53,874 nt of DNA from Deltaproteobacteria bacterium (GTDB taxonomy: Bacteria; Myxococcota_A; Polyangia; HGW-17; JAJRWW01): the NCBI GenBank assembly GCA_029938605.1, contig JAOZUO010000044.1, positions 1 to 53,874 of the forward strand, read 5' to 3'. Positions within the stretch are counted from its first letter, which is position 1; each line of letters starts with the position of its first letter. The position numbers and the translations under genes are program-made. Below the pieces are notes generated by a model. That model saw nothing but the letters and a program-made list of their open reading frames with translations. It did not search any database and was not told where the DNA came from. Below, in pieces: positions 40,593 to 50,076 of this stretch.

Positions 40593-43034
40593 TCAATCTC
40601 CGAGCTCGAACTCCGGCGGAGATCTGCGCTGGGGCCAGGGGGGCTCGGTGCCGGTCATCACCCGCCACAGCAACCGTGGCAGCCCCTTGGCCTGATCGGG
40701 CCCCGAAAAGTCCATGCGCATGGAATCGAAGGCCCCATAGGCGTCGGGCAGGTTGAACATCTCGGGAACGTTCCGGTTGAGATAGGTGTAGGGCGCCGGG
40801 TCCGGTGTGGACGTAAAGGCGTCAAACATAATGGCCGCGTTGGCGTCGTTGATACCCATGGGAGGCACGCCCAGGATCCGCCAGATGGTGGCCCACACCG
40901 AGGGGATGTCCCCGTGCACATGTCCGGTGTGGCCGCGCTTGGCCCAGGGGCTCACCACCAGGCAAATGGAGCGATGGGACTCCACATGGTCACCGCCCTG
41001 CAGGGCGTCGTCCTCCACGATGAAGATCACCGTGCGCTCCCAGAAGGGGCTGTGGCTCACCGCATCCACGATCATGCCCGTGGCCTGATCGTTGTCAGCG
41101 ATCATGGACTGGGGTGTGGGCTTGCCCGGTGTGGTGCCCTCGGTGTGGTTGTTGGGCAGCAGCAGGAACGTGAACGAGGGCATGTACCCCTCTTCAATAC
41201 GCTCAACTACATAAGACGCCTTGAACACGTCCAGGTCCGCGAGGCTGTAGATGATGCCCGGGAAGTCCATGTCCAGACCCACCATGTCGTGGGCCAGGGC
41301 TCCGTCCCCCTGCCCATAGTTCACGAAGTCCACGCCCATGTCCGTGAGGTAGCCCCAGATGAATCCACCCAAGGGCCAGCCGATCTCCTGCGCCCCCGAG
41401 TACCCGGCGAAGGACCGCTCGCTGCCCGCCGACGAGCCGGGCACGGTCTTTTCGTAGAAGTCGTTGTTCATAATGGAGGTCAGCCAGTGGTGGCCCTGCA
41501 ACGACACCTCGCCGTTGGTGTAGTAGTTGTCGTGGCTGGTGAAGGCCCGGGCCAGGGCGTGGAGATTCGGGGTGATCCACTCGTCGAAGATGGCCAGGGT
41601 CGGATCGCCGTCCGCGTCGGGCATGTCCAGGTCACCGAGCTCGGAGTCGTAGGTCTTGTTCTCCCGTACCAGAAGAATCACATGCTCGATGGGTGTGGGG
41701 CCGCCGAGGACCTCGGGTACGGGAAACACCCTGGGCTCACCGGTGCAGGTCAGCGTGGGCTCGATGCGCTTCATGCGCTCGACGTTGGCGCGGACGTCGT
41801 CGGTGTACGCGGCGAGCTCCGGATCCGTGGGAAGCGGCGTGATCTGCAGGTTGCCGGCCATCAAGTGCATGGCCGCTGCCCCCGTGGTGGGTCCGACGCC
41901 CACTCCCTTGGCGTTGACGATGAACACCTCGTCTGACACCGGAGACACCGCGATGGACGTGGGATACCAGGCCGTGGGGATGGAGCCCACATGGTCGAGG
42001 CTGACCAGATCGAACACCTCGACGGAGTTGGTTCCGCCGGCGGCCACCAGCAGGGACTGCCCGTCGGGCGTGACGGCCAGATGGTTCGGGTTAATCCCCC
42101 GCAAAGAGGCCGACCAGATGTCCACCGCGATGGTGTCCACCAGGCTGCGCGTTGCCAGGTCCACCACCGAGAACGTATCGCTGTCGGAGTTGGCCACGTA
42201 GAGCAGATCCCCGGCCGGGTCCGGGACCATGGCCTCGGGGTTCTTGCCCGTCTCCACCTCCCCCAGAACCGCGAAGGTACCCAGGTCCACGAAGGTCACG
42301 TAGTCAGCCGACCAGATGGAGACGGCGAACTGGTTTCGCGCAGCATCCACCGTGATGTGGTAGGGGTTGTCCCCCACGCGCACGCGGTTCGCCTCCTGCC
42401 CCGTGGCCAGATCGTAGGCCACCACATCCCGCCCCTCGTTGTCGGCCACCAGCAGCACGTCCTCATCCGGGGTGAGGGCCAGGCTGCCGGGGAACACGCT
42501 CCCCGTGTCAATATGCGTGGCATCGGTGACAAGATCCACGGTGGCGTCAAAGTCGTAGACCCAAACGCGGTGGGCCGAGCCGCCCGCCAGGTACAGATGC
42601 GAGCCGTCGTCTGTGGCCTCGATGCCATAAAAGAGCTCACTCACCGTCTCGGTGGCGAGGATGTCACCGGTCCACACATCTACCAGCCACCAGGTGTGGG
42701 GAAGATCAAAGCCCGCCTCGGTCACGACCAGGTGGTCTCCCGACGGCAGGAGCTTGCAGCCCAGGGGAAAGCCGTCCAGTTCCACGAGCTCGCCGATGGG
42801 CGTGATGCGCCGACCACCGATGAGCACCCACCCGCCGTCGGGGTGCGGACCGGCCGGGAGCAGCGCCTCGGGATCGGGCGAATCCATCTCACAGTTGGGC
42901 ACCACCGAGTCCACCACTCCTGTATCCACTCCACCATCAGAGTCGCCGGGCTTGTCTCCGTCACAGCCCAAATTGGCCCCCCAAAAAGCCATCACCCACA
43001 AAGCAGAGACCAGCAGAGCCGTGAAACCACGCAT
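40593..43034 (-). CDS. YncE-type beta-propeller/phosphatase-superfamily lipoprotein
   Basis: An 813-residue lipoprotein (signal ending ANLGC at Cys24). The N-terminal half is a YVTN/YncE propeller with repeats such as TGQEANRVRVGDNPYHITVDAARNQFAVSIW and LLYVANSDSDTFSVVDLATRSLVDTI. The C-terminal half from about residue 395 is a phosphoesterase of the alkaline phosphatase superfamily (VILLVRENKTYDSELGD, SHDNYYTNGEVSLQGHHW, VIFIVEDDALQGGDHVESHRS). NCBI uses the name bifunctional YncE family protein/alkaline phosphatase family protein for this layout. The ATG at 43034 follows GAGG; the open frame extends upstream, but the signal peptide decides. Catalytic activity on a given phosphoester is not known. 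The next gene is divergent. Confidence 0.9.
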   Translation of the reverse strand: MRGFTALLVSALWVMAFWGANLGCDGDKPGDSDGGVDTGVVDSVVPNCEMDSPDPEALLPAGPHPDGGWVLIGGRRITPIGELVELDGFPLGCKLLPSGDHLVVTEAGFDLPHTWWLVDVWTGDILATETVSELFYGIEATDDGSHLYLAGGSAHRVWVYDFDATVDLVTDATHIDTGSVFPGSLALTPDEDVLLVADNEGRDVVAYDLATGQEANRVRVGDNPYHITVDAARNQFAVSIWSADYVTFVDLGTFAVLGEVETGKNPEAMVPDPAGDLLYVANSDSDTFSVVDLATRSLVDTIAVDIWSASLRGINPNHLAVTPDGQSLLVAAGGTNSVEVFDLVSLDHVGSIPTAWYPTSIAVSPVSDEVFIVNAKGVGVGPTTGAAAMHLMAGNLQITPLPTDPELAAYTDDVRANVERMKRIEPTLTCTGEPRVFPVPEVLGGPTPIEHVILLVRENKTYDSELGDLDMPDADGDPTLAIFDEWITPNLHALARAFTSHDNYYTNGEVSLQGHHWLTSIMNNDFYEKTVPGSSAGSERSFAGYSGAQEIGWPLGGFIWGYLTDMGVDFVNYGQGDGALAHDMVGLDMDFPGIIYSLADLDVFKASYVVERIEEGYMPSFTFLLLPNNHTEGTTPGKPTPQSMIADNDQATGMIVDAVSHSPFWERTVIFIVEDDALQGGDHVESHRSICLVVSPWAKRGHTGHVHGDIPSVWATIWRILGVPPMGINDANAAIMFDAFTSTPDPAPYTYLNRNVPEMFNLPDAYGAFDSMRMDFSGPDQAKGLPRLLWRVMTGTEPPWPQRRSPPEFELGD

Positions 43035-43191
43035 GAGGCACCTCGTCGCGTACGATATTGGCGGATCGTGACAAAACGATGATACACCCATGACCGTGGG
43101 ATGACGACATCGCTCTGCTCGTGCGTATACCCTGGTAACGGACGCGAGGGCCCTAAGGCTGCGTTCCCAGATCATCCGAGGAGGTAGACCA

Positions 43192-45042
43192 ATGGAGAGA
43201 CGTCGCATTCGGGGTCCCATCCAGACCACGATCCGACTTGGGATCTTGGCGACGGTGGGCCTAGGACTGACCCTGGGACTGGGACTGGGATTGGCCCTCG
43301 GTGGGGGCTGCAAAGCAAAGGACTCCGAGAGGAAACGCGGGGCAACGGGTTCGGCGGACTCCAAGAAGGACCAGATGTCCGCTGAGGCGCCCAAGGCCGA
43401 AGGCGCCGATGACCGCGTGGCATCGTCCCCCACGACGCCCCGGAAACGCTCCCGGGCCAGAGGCCGAGGTGCGTTGTCGGGGCTGACTCTTCGGAGCAAC
43501 CGCCCGGCCATGGGCGCAACCAGGCCTCAGCCGGCGCCCGCGAGAGCGGGGGGTAGGATCCGGGCCCGCCGCTTCGCCGACCTGCGGGTGGTGGCCGGGC
43601 GCAAGATCCCCCACATGGTCTTCAAGCACTGGGGCGTGAACCCCACCATCGACACCGAGGAGGCCCACGTCTCCACTTTCGGCGCGGACGTGGACACGGC
43701 ATCTTACACCCTGGCCCGGAGCTACCTGCGGCGGAACGTCATGCCCCCCGAGGCGGCCATCCGGGTGGAGGAGTTCATCAACGCCTTTGACTACAGATAC
43801 AAACCGCCCCGGGGTAAGCACGCCGTCGGGGTCCTCCTGGACGTGCTCCCCTCCCCCAACCGCAAGGGCTATCACGTGCTGCGCATCGGGATCGTAGGCC
43901 GCACCATCGCGAAGGGGCGACGGAAGCCCGCTCATCTGGTGTTCGTCATCGACGCCTCGGCCACCATGGCCCGCCAGCGTCGACTGCGCCTGGTGAAGCG
44001 ATCCCTGCGGCTGTTGGTGAACCAGCTCAAGCGCACCGACCGGGTGGCCATCGTAGCCTTCGACACCAGGGCCAGGGTGGTGCTGCCCCCCACGGCCGGT
44101 CACCTCAAGGGTAAAATCCTGCAGGCCATCTCCAGCCTGAAGGCCCAAGGCGCCGCCAGCGCTCAGCCGGGCCTGGAGCTCGGGTTCCGCCTCGCCGCCC
44201 AGGGTTCGCGCCACCATGTGCGGCGGGTGATCCTCTGCTCCGATGGGGTGGCCAACAACGGCGTGACCTCGGCGAGCGCCGTACTGAAGGCCGTGAAAAA
44301 ACACGTGGATCGCGGCGTGACCCTGTCGGCCGTGGGCTTCGGCATGGGCTACTACAACGACCGCCTCATGGAGCAACTCGCCCGCGCCGCCAACGGCAAC
44401 TACCACTACGTGGACCGACTGAGCCAGGCGAAGCGGATCTTCGTGGAGCGACTCACCTCCACCCTGCAGGTGGTGGCCCGAGATGTGAAACTTCAGGTCT
44501 CCTTTGACAAGCGCGCCGTGTCCCGGTACCGCCTGCTGGGCTACGAGAGTCGCATGATCAAGGGGCGCGCCTTCCGTAAACGCCGCACCCCGGCCGGAGA
44601 GCTCGGCGCCGGGGAGTCGATCACCGCCCTGTACGAGGTGAAGCTCAAACCCCTGGCCGCCCGGCGATCCCTGGGCAAGGTGCGAGTGCGGTACAAACAC
44701 CCCGGCAGTCACACCGAGCAGCGCCTGCAGGCGTCGATGCCCCGCGCCAACGGGCGCCGATCCTTCGCCAAGGGTTCGACAGCCACCCAGCTCGCGGTGA
44801 TGGTGGCGGCCTTCGCGGAGAAGCTGCGCGGCTCCTACTGGGCACGAAACCTCACCTACGCCCGCATCCTCACCGGACTCAAGGCCATCGGGACGTCGGG
44901 TCCCATGGCCACGCGAGCGCAGGTGGCGGCCCTGCGGGAGCTCATCGGACGGGCCTCTCGCCTGGACAAGCGCGGCGACAAGTTCGCCCAGTACCTACCC
45001 CTTTCACACATGACCTTCGACCGCGTCCCTGTACTCCGGTAG
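43192..45042 (+). CDS. YfbK-family von Willebrand factor A lipoprotein
   Basis: A 616-residue lipoprotein: signal LGLTLGLGLGLALGGGCK ending in a lipobox Cys, then a Lys/Glu-rich linker. The N-terminal YfbK segment HVSTFGADVDTASYTLARSYLRRNVMPP...AIRVEEFINAFDYRY and a vWA domain follow (about 235-420), with a metal site at HLVFVIDASATMARQ (D-x-S-x-T where D-x-S-x-S is usual). The C-terminal DUF3520-like part runs to the end. A GAGGAGG precedes the ATG. vWA proteins of this group bind ligands or partners at the membrane; no enzymatic activity is expected. It converges on a small Cys lipoprotein, with a hairpin in the gap. Confidence 0.92.
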   Translation: MERRRIRGPIQTTIRLGILATVGLGLTLGLGLGLALGGGCKAKDSERKRGATGSADSKKDQMSAEAPKAEGADDRVASSPTTPRKRSRARGRGALSGLTLRSNRPAMGATRPQPAPARAGGRIRARRFADLRVVAGRKIPHMVFKHWGVNPTIDTEEAHVSTFGADVDTASYTLARSYLRRNVMPPEAAIRVEEFINAFDYRYKPPRGKHAVGVLLDVLPSPNRKGYHVLRIGIVGRTIAKGRRKPAHLVFVIDASATMARQRRLRLVKRSLRLLVNQLKRTDRVAIVAFDTRARVVLPPTAGHLKGKILQAISSLKAQGAASAQPGLELGFRLAAQGSRHHVRRVILCSDGVANNGVTSASAVLKAVKKHVDRGVTLSAVGFGMGYYNDRLMEQLARAANGNYHYVDRLSQAKRIFVERLTSTLQVVARDVKLQVSFDKRAVSRYRLLGYESRMIKGRAFRKRRTPAGELGAGESITALYEVKLKPLAARRSLGKVRVRYKHPGSHTEQRLQASMPRANGRRSFAKGSTATQLAVMVAAFAEKLRGSYWARNLTYARILTGLKAIGTSGPMATRAQVAALRELIGRASRLDKRGDKFAQYLPLSHMTFDRVPVLR

Positions 45043-45052
45043 TCATCTACGA

Positions 45053-45069
45053 GTCCGCTCCCCGCGGAC
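45053..45069. terminator. Hairpin between two convergent genes
   Basis: GTCCGC, a TCCCC loop and GCGGAC form a perfect six-base-pair stem 11 bp after the vWA gene stop. The run of T that marks an intrinsic terminator is missing on both sides, so the role is uncertain. Confidence 0.35.
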
Positions 45070-45111
45070 AGAACAACACGATATGTAGGAATTTGGTAAC
45101 CGGAAGGGCGG

Positions 45112-45390
45112 CTACTTCTTGGTCAGGGCCTTGGTGATGCAACCGGCGGTCTTGGTCATGGACTTCTCGATCTTCTTGGCGTCCGCCTTCGGAACCTTCT
45201 TGTCGCCCGCGGCCTTTTGGAAGTCCATGAGCATCTTCTGGACTTCCTTCACGCACTTGATGTCTTTGCAGGCACAGGCCTTATCTTCGATCTTCTTAGC
45301 GGTCTTGACGTGCTCGCTCTCGCCACAGGCACCGAGGGTGAGGGCGCCGGCGATCAAAAAAGCGGAAAACAGGGCGGTGGTCTTCTTCAT
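45112..45390 (-). CDS. Small lipoprotein with conserved cysteines
   Basis: A 92-residue protein. MKKTTALFSAFLIAGALTLGAC is a lipoprotein signal. The mature 70 residues are helical and Lys-rich with four cysteines (CAC, CVKEV and GCIT) that may pair; KMLMDFQKAAG looks like an amphipathic helix. A good AAGGATGG precedes the ATG. It has no recognised family. It is transcribed convergently to the vWA gene and is likely a single-gene unit. Confidence 0.8.
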   Translation of the reverse strand: MKKTTALFSAFLIAGALTLGACGESEHVKTAKKIEDKACACKDIKCVKEVQKMLMDFQKAAGDKKVPKADAKKIEKSMTKTAGCITKALTKK

Positions 45391-45625
45391 GGCGTACCAT
45401 CCTTTTCAATAGAGCTGGGCACCATCGCCCAACGGTGGTTGAACAGGGCGCACCAACGGATCGGGTCGCGCACCATCCGGTTCGGTAATTCGGTGAATAA
45501 ACGCACAACTTCTCGCCAGAATCAAGTACCGAGTCTTCCATCGCGACTCAACCGCTAGGTTCGGCCGGCAGAGCAGAACCTGGAGATTTCGACTGCGCCC
45601 CCGGTCTGCGCTAGACTCCACTCCA

Positions 45626-47479
45626 ATGCTCCGACGTCTGCTCCCCACTCTGCTCGTCTTCGGCGGCGGCTTCCTGGCCCTGGTCTGGGGGCTGGCGACC
45701 CTGCAGTCCATCTTCGCCCGGGAGCGAGATCAGGCCCGGGCGGGCGTCCGGGCCAGACGCACCGCCTTGCGACAATATGCTCGCCAGGCCCTGCGCGAGG
45801 ACCTCGGCCGGGAGCTCACCGGCGCGCGCCCCGTGCTCAAAAAAGGGCTGGCCGATCCGCTGGTGGATGATCGCCGGCTGCTGCTCATCGACCAGTCCGA
45901 GCAGCTGCTGCCCCGCCCCGTTCGTTACCGCCCCGGCAAGCTCACGCCGGCCAAGACGCTGTACCTGAAGCTGCGGGATCCCAACGGACGTCCCACCTCC
46001 ACTGAGCCCGGCTCCCCCTGGGATCAGCGGCTGAAGCTGCGCCGACGGTTCATGAACGCCGTGATCGCCCGGGACACGAGTGAGGTGGAGGCCACCTTCC
46101 GGGATCTACTGACCCATCGCGCCAGCTTCGTCATCACCTCCACCCGGGACCTGCCCTACATGCTCGCCCTGATCGGCTTTTTCAACGGCAGGTCCAAACC
46201 CGACCCAGACCTCATGCGGCGCCTGCTTCGGGAGGGCTTCACCCTGGGCCGAGGGCAGCGCATGCGCTCCCTCCAGCGGAGCCTGCTCGTCCAACGGGCG
46301 CGGTTCTCCGCGCCGGACTTCGCTTTTCTACGGGAGCGCCTCGGAGCCCTGTGCCGGGCGACCGGGGTCACCCACGACGACTTCCTCTCCCAGGCCGACG
46401 CCCAGGCGCAGCCACCGCTGGTGATTCCCAGGGGGCTCACCGGCTCCGCGCTGATCCTGGGAGGACGGTACTTCGTGCAGGCCGAGGGGCCGACCTTGCG
46501 GGGCGTCAAAGTAGACCTGCACCGGATGCTGGCACAGATCACCGATCGTATGCGCCACCTCCGGCTCCTCACCCCCCAAGACCAGATCACCGCGCGGTCT
46601 CCCCCCCCCGGGGAGCCGACGGCGGTCCAGCCCGTGGCGGGATTCGCCTTGAAGGTGGAGTCCGGGCGGTGGAAGCGACTGCACCGGGACATCTCCCGCC
46701 GCTACCGGCTCAAGACCCTGCTCACCACGATCAGCGGGCTGCTGGCCCTGGTCATCGTGATCCTCGCGGTGGTCTTCCAGCACCGCAAGCACCGCTACCT
46801 GGAGCTCAAGAGCGACTTCGTGGCCTCCGTGTCCCACGAGCTGCGCACGCCCCTGGCGTCCATCCGGCTGCTGGCCGAGACCCTCGAACGGCGCACCTCG
46901 GGTCTGGAGAACGTCCGGGAGTATCCCGGTCGCATCGTGCGCGACGTGGACGGGCTCACCTTCCTGGTGGAGAACATCCTCTCCTTCAACCGCCTCGACA
47001 AGGGGCGCTGGGTCATCCGGCCCCGCACCGTGCGGCTCGACGAGCTCATGGAGGGGATGGCCGAGGACCTGGAGGTGGCCACCGCCGCCCAGGTGGACGT
47101 GCGCGAGGGCGACCTGGAGGGAGTGACCCTCCAAGGCGACCCCGAGCTGGTGCGACTGCTCCTGTCGAACCTAGGCCGCAACGGCTGCCTGTATAACAAC
47201 CGGGACCCGGTGGTCCTCACCTTCGACGCCGCCAAACGGGGCGATAAGCTGGTCATCAGCGTCACAGACAACGGCGTTGGGATCCCCGTGGGCGAACGTG
47301 AGAAGATCTTCGGCGAGTTCTACCGACCGAAGGATCCCACGGGCCGTGGGGTACGCGGCAGTGGGCTCGGCCTGGCCATGTGCCGGCGGATCATGACGCT
47401 GCACGGCGGCGCCATCCGCATCGCAGACACCGGGCCCGAAGGGACCACCTTCGAGCTGGAATTCCCCCAGGAGTCCTAA
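45626..47479 (+). CDS. Sensor histidine kinase with large extracytoplasmic domain
   Basis: A 617-residue kinase. Helix 1 lies at about 6-28 and helix 2 at about 365-387 (LLTTISGLLALVIVILAVVF), leaving some 335 residues outside as the sensor; no PAS or Cache motif is obvious there. The HisKA domain has His404 in SHELRTPLASIRLLAETLE. The HATPase part has the N box (NLGRNGCLYN), VTDNGVGIP, FYRPKDPTGRGVRGSGLGLAMCRRI and the end motif GTTFELEFP. There is no HAMP domain between helix 2 and HisKA. The response regulator follows directly with no gap and a lipoprotein gene overlaps that one, so the three likely work together. Confidence 0.93.
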   Translation: MLRRLLPTLLVFGGGFLALVWGLATLQSIFARERDQARAGVRARRTALRQYARQALREDLGRELTGARPVLKKGLADPLVDDRRLLLIDQSEQLLPRPVRYRPGKLTPAKTLYLKLRDPNGRPTSTEPGSPWDQRLKLRRRFMNAVIARDTSEVEATFRDLLTHRASFVITSTRDLPYMLALIGFFNGRSKPDPDLMRRLLREGFTLGRGQRMRSLQRSLLVQRARFSAPDFAFLRERLGALCRATGVTHDDFLSQADAQAQPPLVIPRGLTGSALILGGRYFVQAEGPTLRGVKVDLHRMLAQITDRMRHLRLLTPQDQITARSPPPGEPTAVQPVAGFALKVESGRWKRLHRDISRRYRLKTLLTTISGLLALVIVILAVVFQHRKHRYLELKSDFVASVSHELRTPLASIRLLAETLERRTSGLENVREYPGRIVRDVDGLTFLVENILSFNRLDKGRWVIRPRTVRLDELMEGMAEDLEVATAAQVDVREGDLEGVTLQGDPELVRLLLSNLGRNGCLYNNRDPVVLTFDAAKRGDKLVISVTDNGVGIPVGEREKIFGEFYRPKDPTGRGVRGSGLGLAMCRRIMTLHGGAIRIADTGPEGTTFELEFPQES

Positions 47480-48256
47480 ATGCCGAACCACACCCCCGAC
47501 GCCCCCGACACCCCCGACACCAACGACGCCAACGACGCCAACGACACTCCCGACACCCCCGCTGATATCCTGATCGTGGAAGACGACGAGAACCTCCGCA
47601 TCGGGCTCATGGACAACCTGACCGATGAGGGCTACCGGGTCCACGCCGTGGCCACCGGAGAGGAGGGGCTGGCCGCCGTGGGAGAGCGCCGATTCGAATT
47701 GCTCATCCTCGACATCATGCTGCCGGGCATGGACGGCTACACCCTGTGCGAGAAAGTGCGCGCAGCGGGCACGGACGCCGCGGTGCTCATGCTCACCGCG
47801 CGTTCCCTGGAGGACGACCTCCTCCGCGGCTTCGAAGCCGGAGCCGACGACTACCTTGCCAAGCCCTACCGGTTGCGCGAGATGCTGGCCCGGGTGCGGG
47901 CGCTGCTCCGACGCAAGACAGTCCGCCCGGGGGGCAACCTCACCCTCGGTGAATTCACCGTGGATCTGACCGCGCGCCGGGTCACCGACGGCGACGGCAA
48001 GGAGATCTCCATGACCCGCACGGAGTTCGACCTGCTCAGCCTGCTGGTGCGCCGCCACTCCACCGCCCTGCACCGAGACGTCATCCTCGACGAGGTGTGG
48101 GGAAAGGACCTGGTGGTGGATCCGCGTACGGTGGATAACTTCGTCTCCAGCCTCAAAAAGAAGCTGCGCTGGAGCCGCACGTCCCCCTTCCGCTTCGCCG
48201 CCGTCCGGGGCGTGGGCTACCGCTTGGAGATCGACGAGGTACCGGAGACACCATGA
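47480..48256 (+). CDS. OmpR-family response regulator
   Basis: A 258-residue regulator. The N-terminal 30 residues are a repeat of DTPDT/NDAND units, unusual ahead of a receiver domain. The receiver (about 31-145) has VEDDENLRIG, Asp78 in LLILDIMLPGMDGY as the phosphorylation site, and MLTARS and AKPYRL as switch and Lys positions. The C-terminal winged helix (about 155-250, LTLGEFTVDLTARRVTD to RTVDNFVSSLKKKL and RGVGYRL) is the OmpR/PhoB DNA-binding domain. It follows the kinase at the next base. Its stop overlaps the next gene. Confidence 0.95.
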   Translation: MPNHTPDAPDTPDTNDANDANDTPDTPADILIVEDDENLRIGLMDNLTDEGYRVHAVATGEEGLAAVGERRFELLILDIMLPGMDGYTLCEKVRAAGTDAAVLMLTARSLEDDLLRGFEAGADDYLAKPYRLREMLARVRALLRRKTVRPGGNLTLGEFTVDLTARRVTDGDGKEISMTRTEFDLLSLLVRRHSTALHRDVILDEVWGKDLVVDPRTVDNFVSSLKKKLRWSRTSPFRFAAVRGVGYRLEIDEVPETP

Positions 48257-49488
48257 GATACGCACACACCGCCGCGTTCCCGCCCCTCGCCGCGCTGGCA
48301 CTCTGGGCACTGATCGGGTTGCCGGCCTGCGACGAGGACGCGCCCGAGGAGCTGCCGCCCTTCGAGCACACGTCCTTCTATGAGACCCTGCAACAGGACG
48401 CCCAGGAGTTCACGCTGGTGGACGGCCAGTGGTTGGACGACTTCGGCGACGCCGCCTTCTACGGGCTGGCCTTCTACGCCTTGCGAGCCGGCGAGTCCGG
48501 GGACCCCGCCCACGCGGCCACCCGGGATGCGGCCTATTCCTACGCCCAGTCTGTGGTGCAAAACGCCGATCTCATCTCCGGGGATGTCAACGAGATCTCC
48601 ATGGCAACCCTGGGGCTCATCGACTACATGGCCGCCACGGGGGACCTGTCGGCCAACGACGACGTAACCGCGCTCATGGACGACATGAACCTGATGCTGG
48701 AGCTGGTGGGCTACTACATCTCCCGTACGATCATCCCGGGCTACGCGGTGGAGACCTATGGGCCCACCTCCATCAGCGGCCTGGTGGGCCTGGTCAACCT
48801 CCAGCACGCGTTCCTGATCGCCGACTCCCACCAGGCCGACTATTTGGCCTGGACCCAGGACCTCGTGGAGGCCATCGACGAGAACGCCTGGAATGGCGCC
48901 TACTACGACTTTGGAGACGATCGACCGGGGCTGTTTCTGTACCCGAACGTGACGATGATCCTCCTGCACGTGCGGCTGTACCAGCTCACCGCCGACCCAC
49001 ACCACCTCTCCCGGGCCGAGGCCCTCTACGACGCCATCGGGGAGCTCCGGGTGGCCAACGACCCGGGGCCGGACATGGTCCGATACAAATCCCCCTACTC
49101 CGCCGAACACATGGGCGCTACCACGGACGACTACTCCACCCTGTCGAGCCAGAACTACACTCTCTTCGCCCTGCTGCTGTTGTACGAGGTCACCGGGCGC
49201 AAAGCGCTCATGCGCGAATACAACGGTATCCTGGAGTTCCTCTCCACGGAGATCTACGGCGACTGGTGCCGATCGGACCTGAACTTTGCTCCCTGCGATC
49301 CCGTCTGTACGGGGGACAACATCTGCCTGGACGGGACCTGCCTGGGGGACCACTGCTCAAGTGGCGTGCTGCACCACCTCATGGACGGCGAGGTGGCCGT
49401 GCCCGAGGATCCCGAGTTCTTCTGCTCGGGCTGCAACCTGCAACTACTGTATGTGATGTGGTACCGGCAGCACTACATCACTCAATAG
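48253..49488 (+). CDS. Lipoprotein with six-hairpin-like helical fold
   Basis: A 411-residue lipoprotein whose ATG overlaps the response-regulator stop. Signal peptide ends LPACD. The mature part alternates helical hairpins with aromatic motifs (DDFGDAAFYGLAFYALRAG, NEISMATLGLIDYMAA, NEIS-like turns, SRAEALYDAIGELR) in the pattern of (alpha/alpha)6 toroids such as glycoside hydrolases and GlcNAc 2-epimerases, with Asp/Glu at the loops. The C-terminal part has a Cys-rich insert (CDPVCTGDNICLDGTCLGDHCSSG). No catalytic pair can be assigned. Being translationally coupled to a two-component pair, it could be its target or a ligand-binding partner; this is inference. Confidence 0.8.
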   Translation: MRYAHTAAFPPLAALALWALIGLPACDEDAPEELPPFEHTSFYETLQQDAQEFTLVDGQWLDDFGDAAFYGLAFYALRAGESGDPAHAATRDAAYSYAQSVVQNADLISGDVNEISMATLGLIDYMAATGDLSANDDVTALMDDMNLMLELVGYYISRTIIPGYAVETYGPTSISGLVGLVNLQHAFLIADSHQADYLAWTQDLVEAIDENAWNGAYYDFGDDRPGLFLYPNVTMILLHVRLYQLTADPHHLSRAEALYDAIGELRVANDPGPDMVRYKSPYSAEHMGATTDDYSTLSSQNYTLFALLLLYEVTGRKALMREYNGILEFLSTEIYGDWCRSDLNFAPCDPVCTGDNICLDGTCLGDHCSSGVLHHLMDGEVAVPEDPEFFCSGCNLQLLYVMWYRQHYITQ

Positions 49489-49571
49489 CTCCCACCAGTT
49501 ACTTCACTGTCATTCCGAGCCAAGCGAGGAATCTCTCCGTCTTCCCACACCCTTCGCGTAGCTCAGCCGGC

Positions 49572-49946
49572 TCAGCTGTCGTACAGCTCGAAGACGGGCA
49601 GCTCGCCCTGGTCGGCGAGCGCATGGAGCCGCTGGCGTAGGTCCGCGGGCGGGTCCACGTAGCACACGCCCATGCCTTGGTCATCGGCACCCGGAGGGCT
49701 GCACCACTTGACCTCAGCCTCTACGACCAGGACTTCACCTTCACCGGTCTCAATATGCAGGGTAATCCGGGTTCCGGCGTCGAAGGCTCGGTCCGTACGC
49801 AGAAAGGCACCGCCACGGCCCACGTCCTTGGTGGTCGTCCATAAGTCCAGGGGGCTATCCTCACCGCTGGCCTCCGAAAGCCGCACTCGGACCTCGGCGC
49901 GGGTACGCCCAGCGGTGCGAAACTTTTTGTCATCATCTTCTGTCAT
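49572..49946 (-). CDS. PilZ-domain protein
   Basis: A 124-residue protein starting MTEDDDKKFRTAGRTRAEVRVRLSE. DVGRGGAFLRTDRAFDAGTRITLHIE resembles the D/NxSxxG part of PilZ domains (here DVGRGG), followed by the strand VEAEVKWCSPPGADDQGMGVCYVD. PilZ domains usually bind c-di-GMP via RxxxR and D/NxSxxG motifs; the first may be RTRAEVRVR, and the second lacks its Ser. This resembles the TIGR02266 myxobacterial PilZ subtype. The ATG at 49946 is used. Binding of c-di-GMP is doubtful with the altered motif. Confidence 0.8.
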   Translation of the reverse strand: MTEDDDKKFRTAGRTRAEVRVRLSEASGEDSPLDLWTTTKDVGRGGAFLRTDRAFDAGTRITLHIETGEGEVLVVEAEVKWCSPPGADDQGMGVCYVDPPADLRQRLHALADQGELPVFELYDS

Positions 49947-50076
49947 GGCCCACCGATCAATACCCGGATCGGGTCCCGGGCACAAGCTCACAAACCCGCT
50001 GTTTGCGATTCGCCCGTTCTATAGTAGGCTCTGCGCCCATCTACATCATCACCCGATAACCTACGGAGGATTGACA

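Noticed and set aside
43035..43511. Upstream extension of the YncE/phosphatase frame
   Set aside because: The signal peptide and lipobox follow the ATG at 43034, and the extension overlaps the divergent vWA gene.
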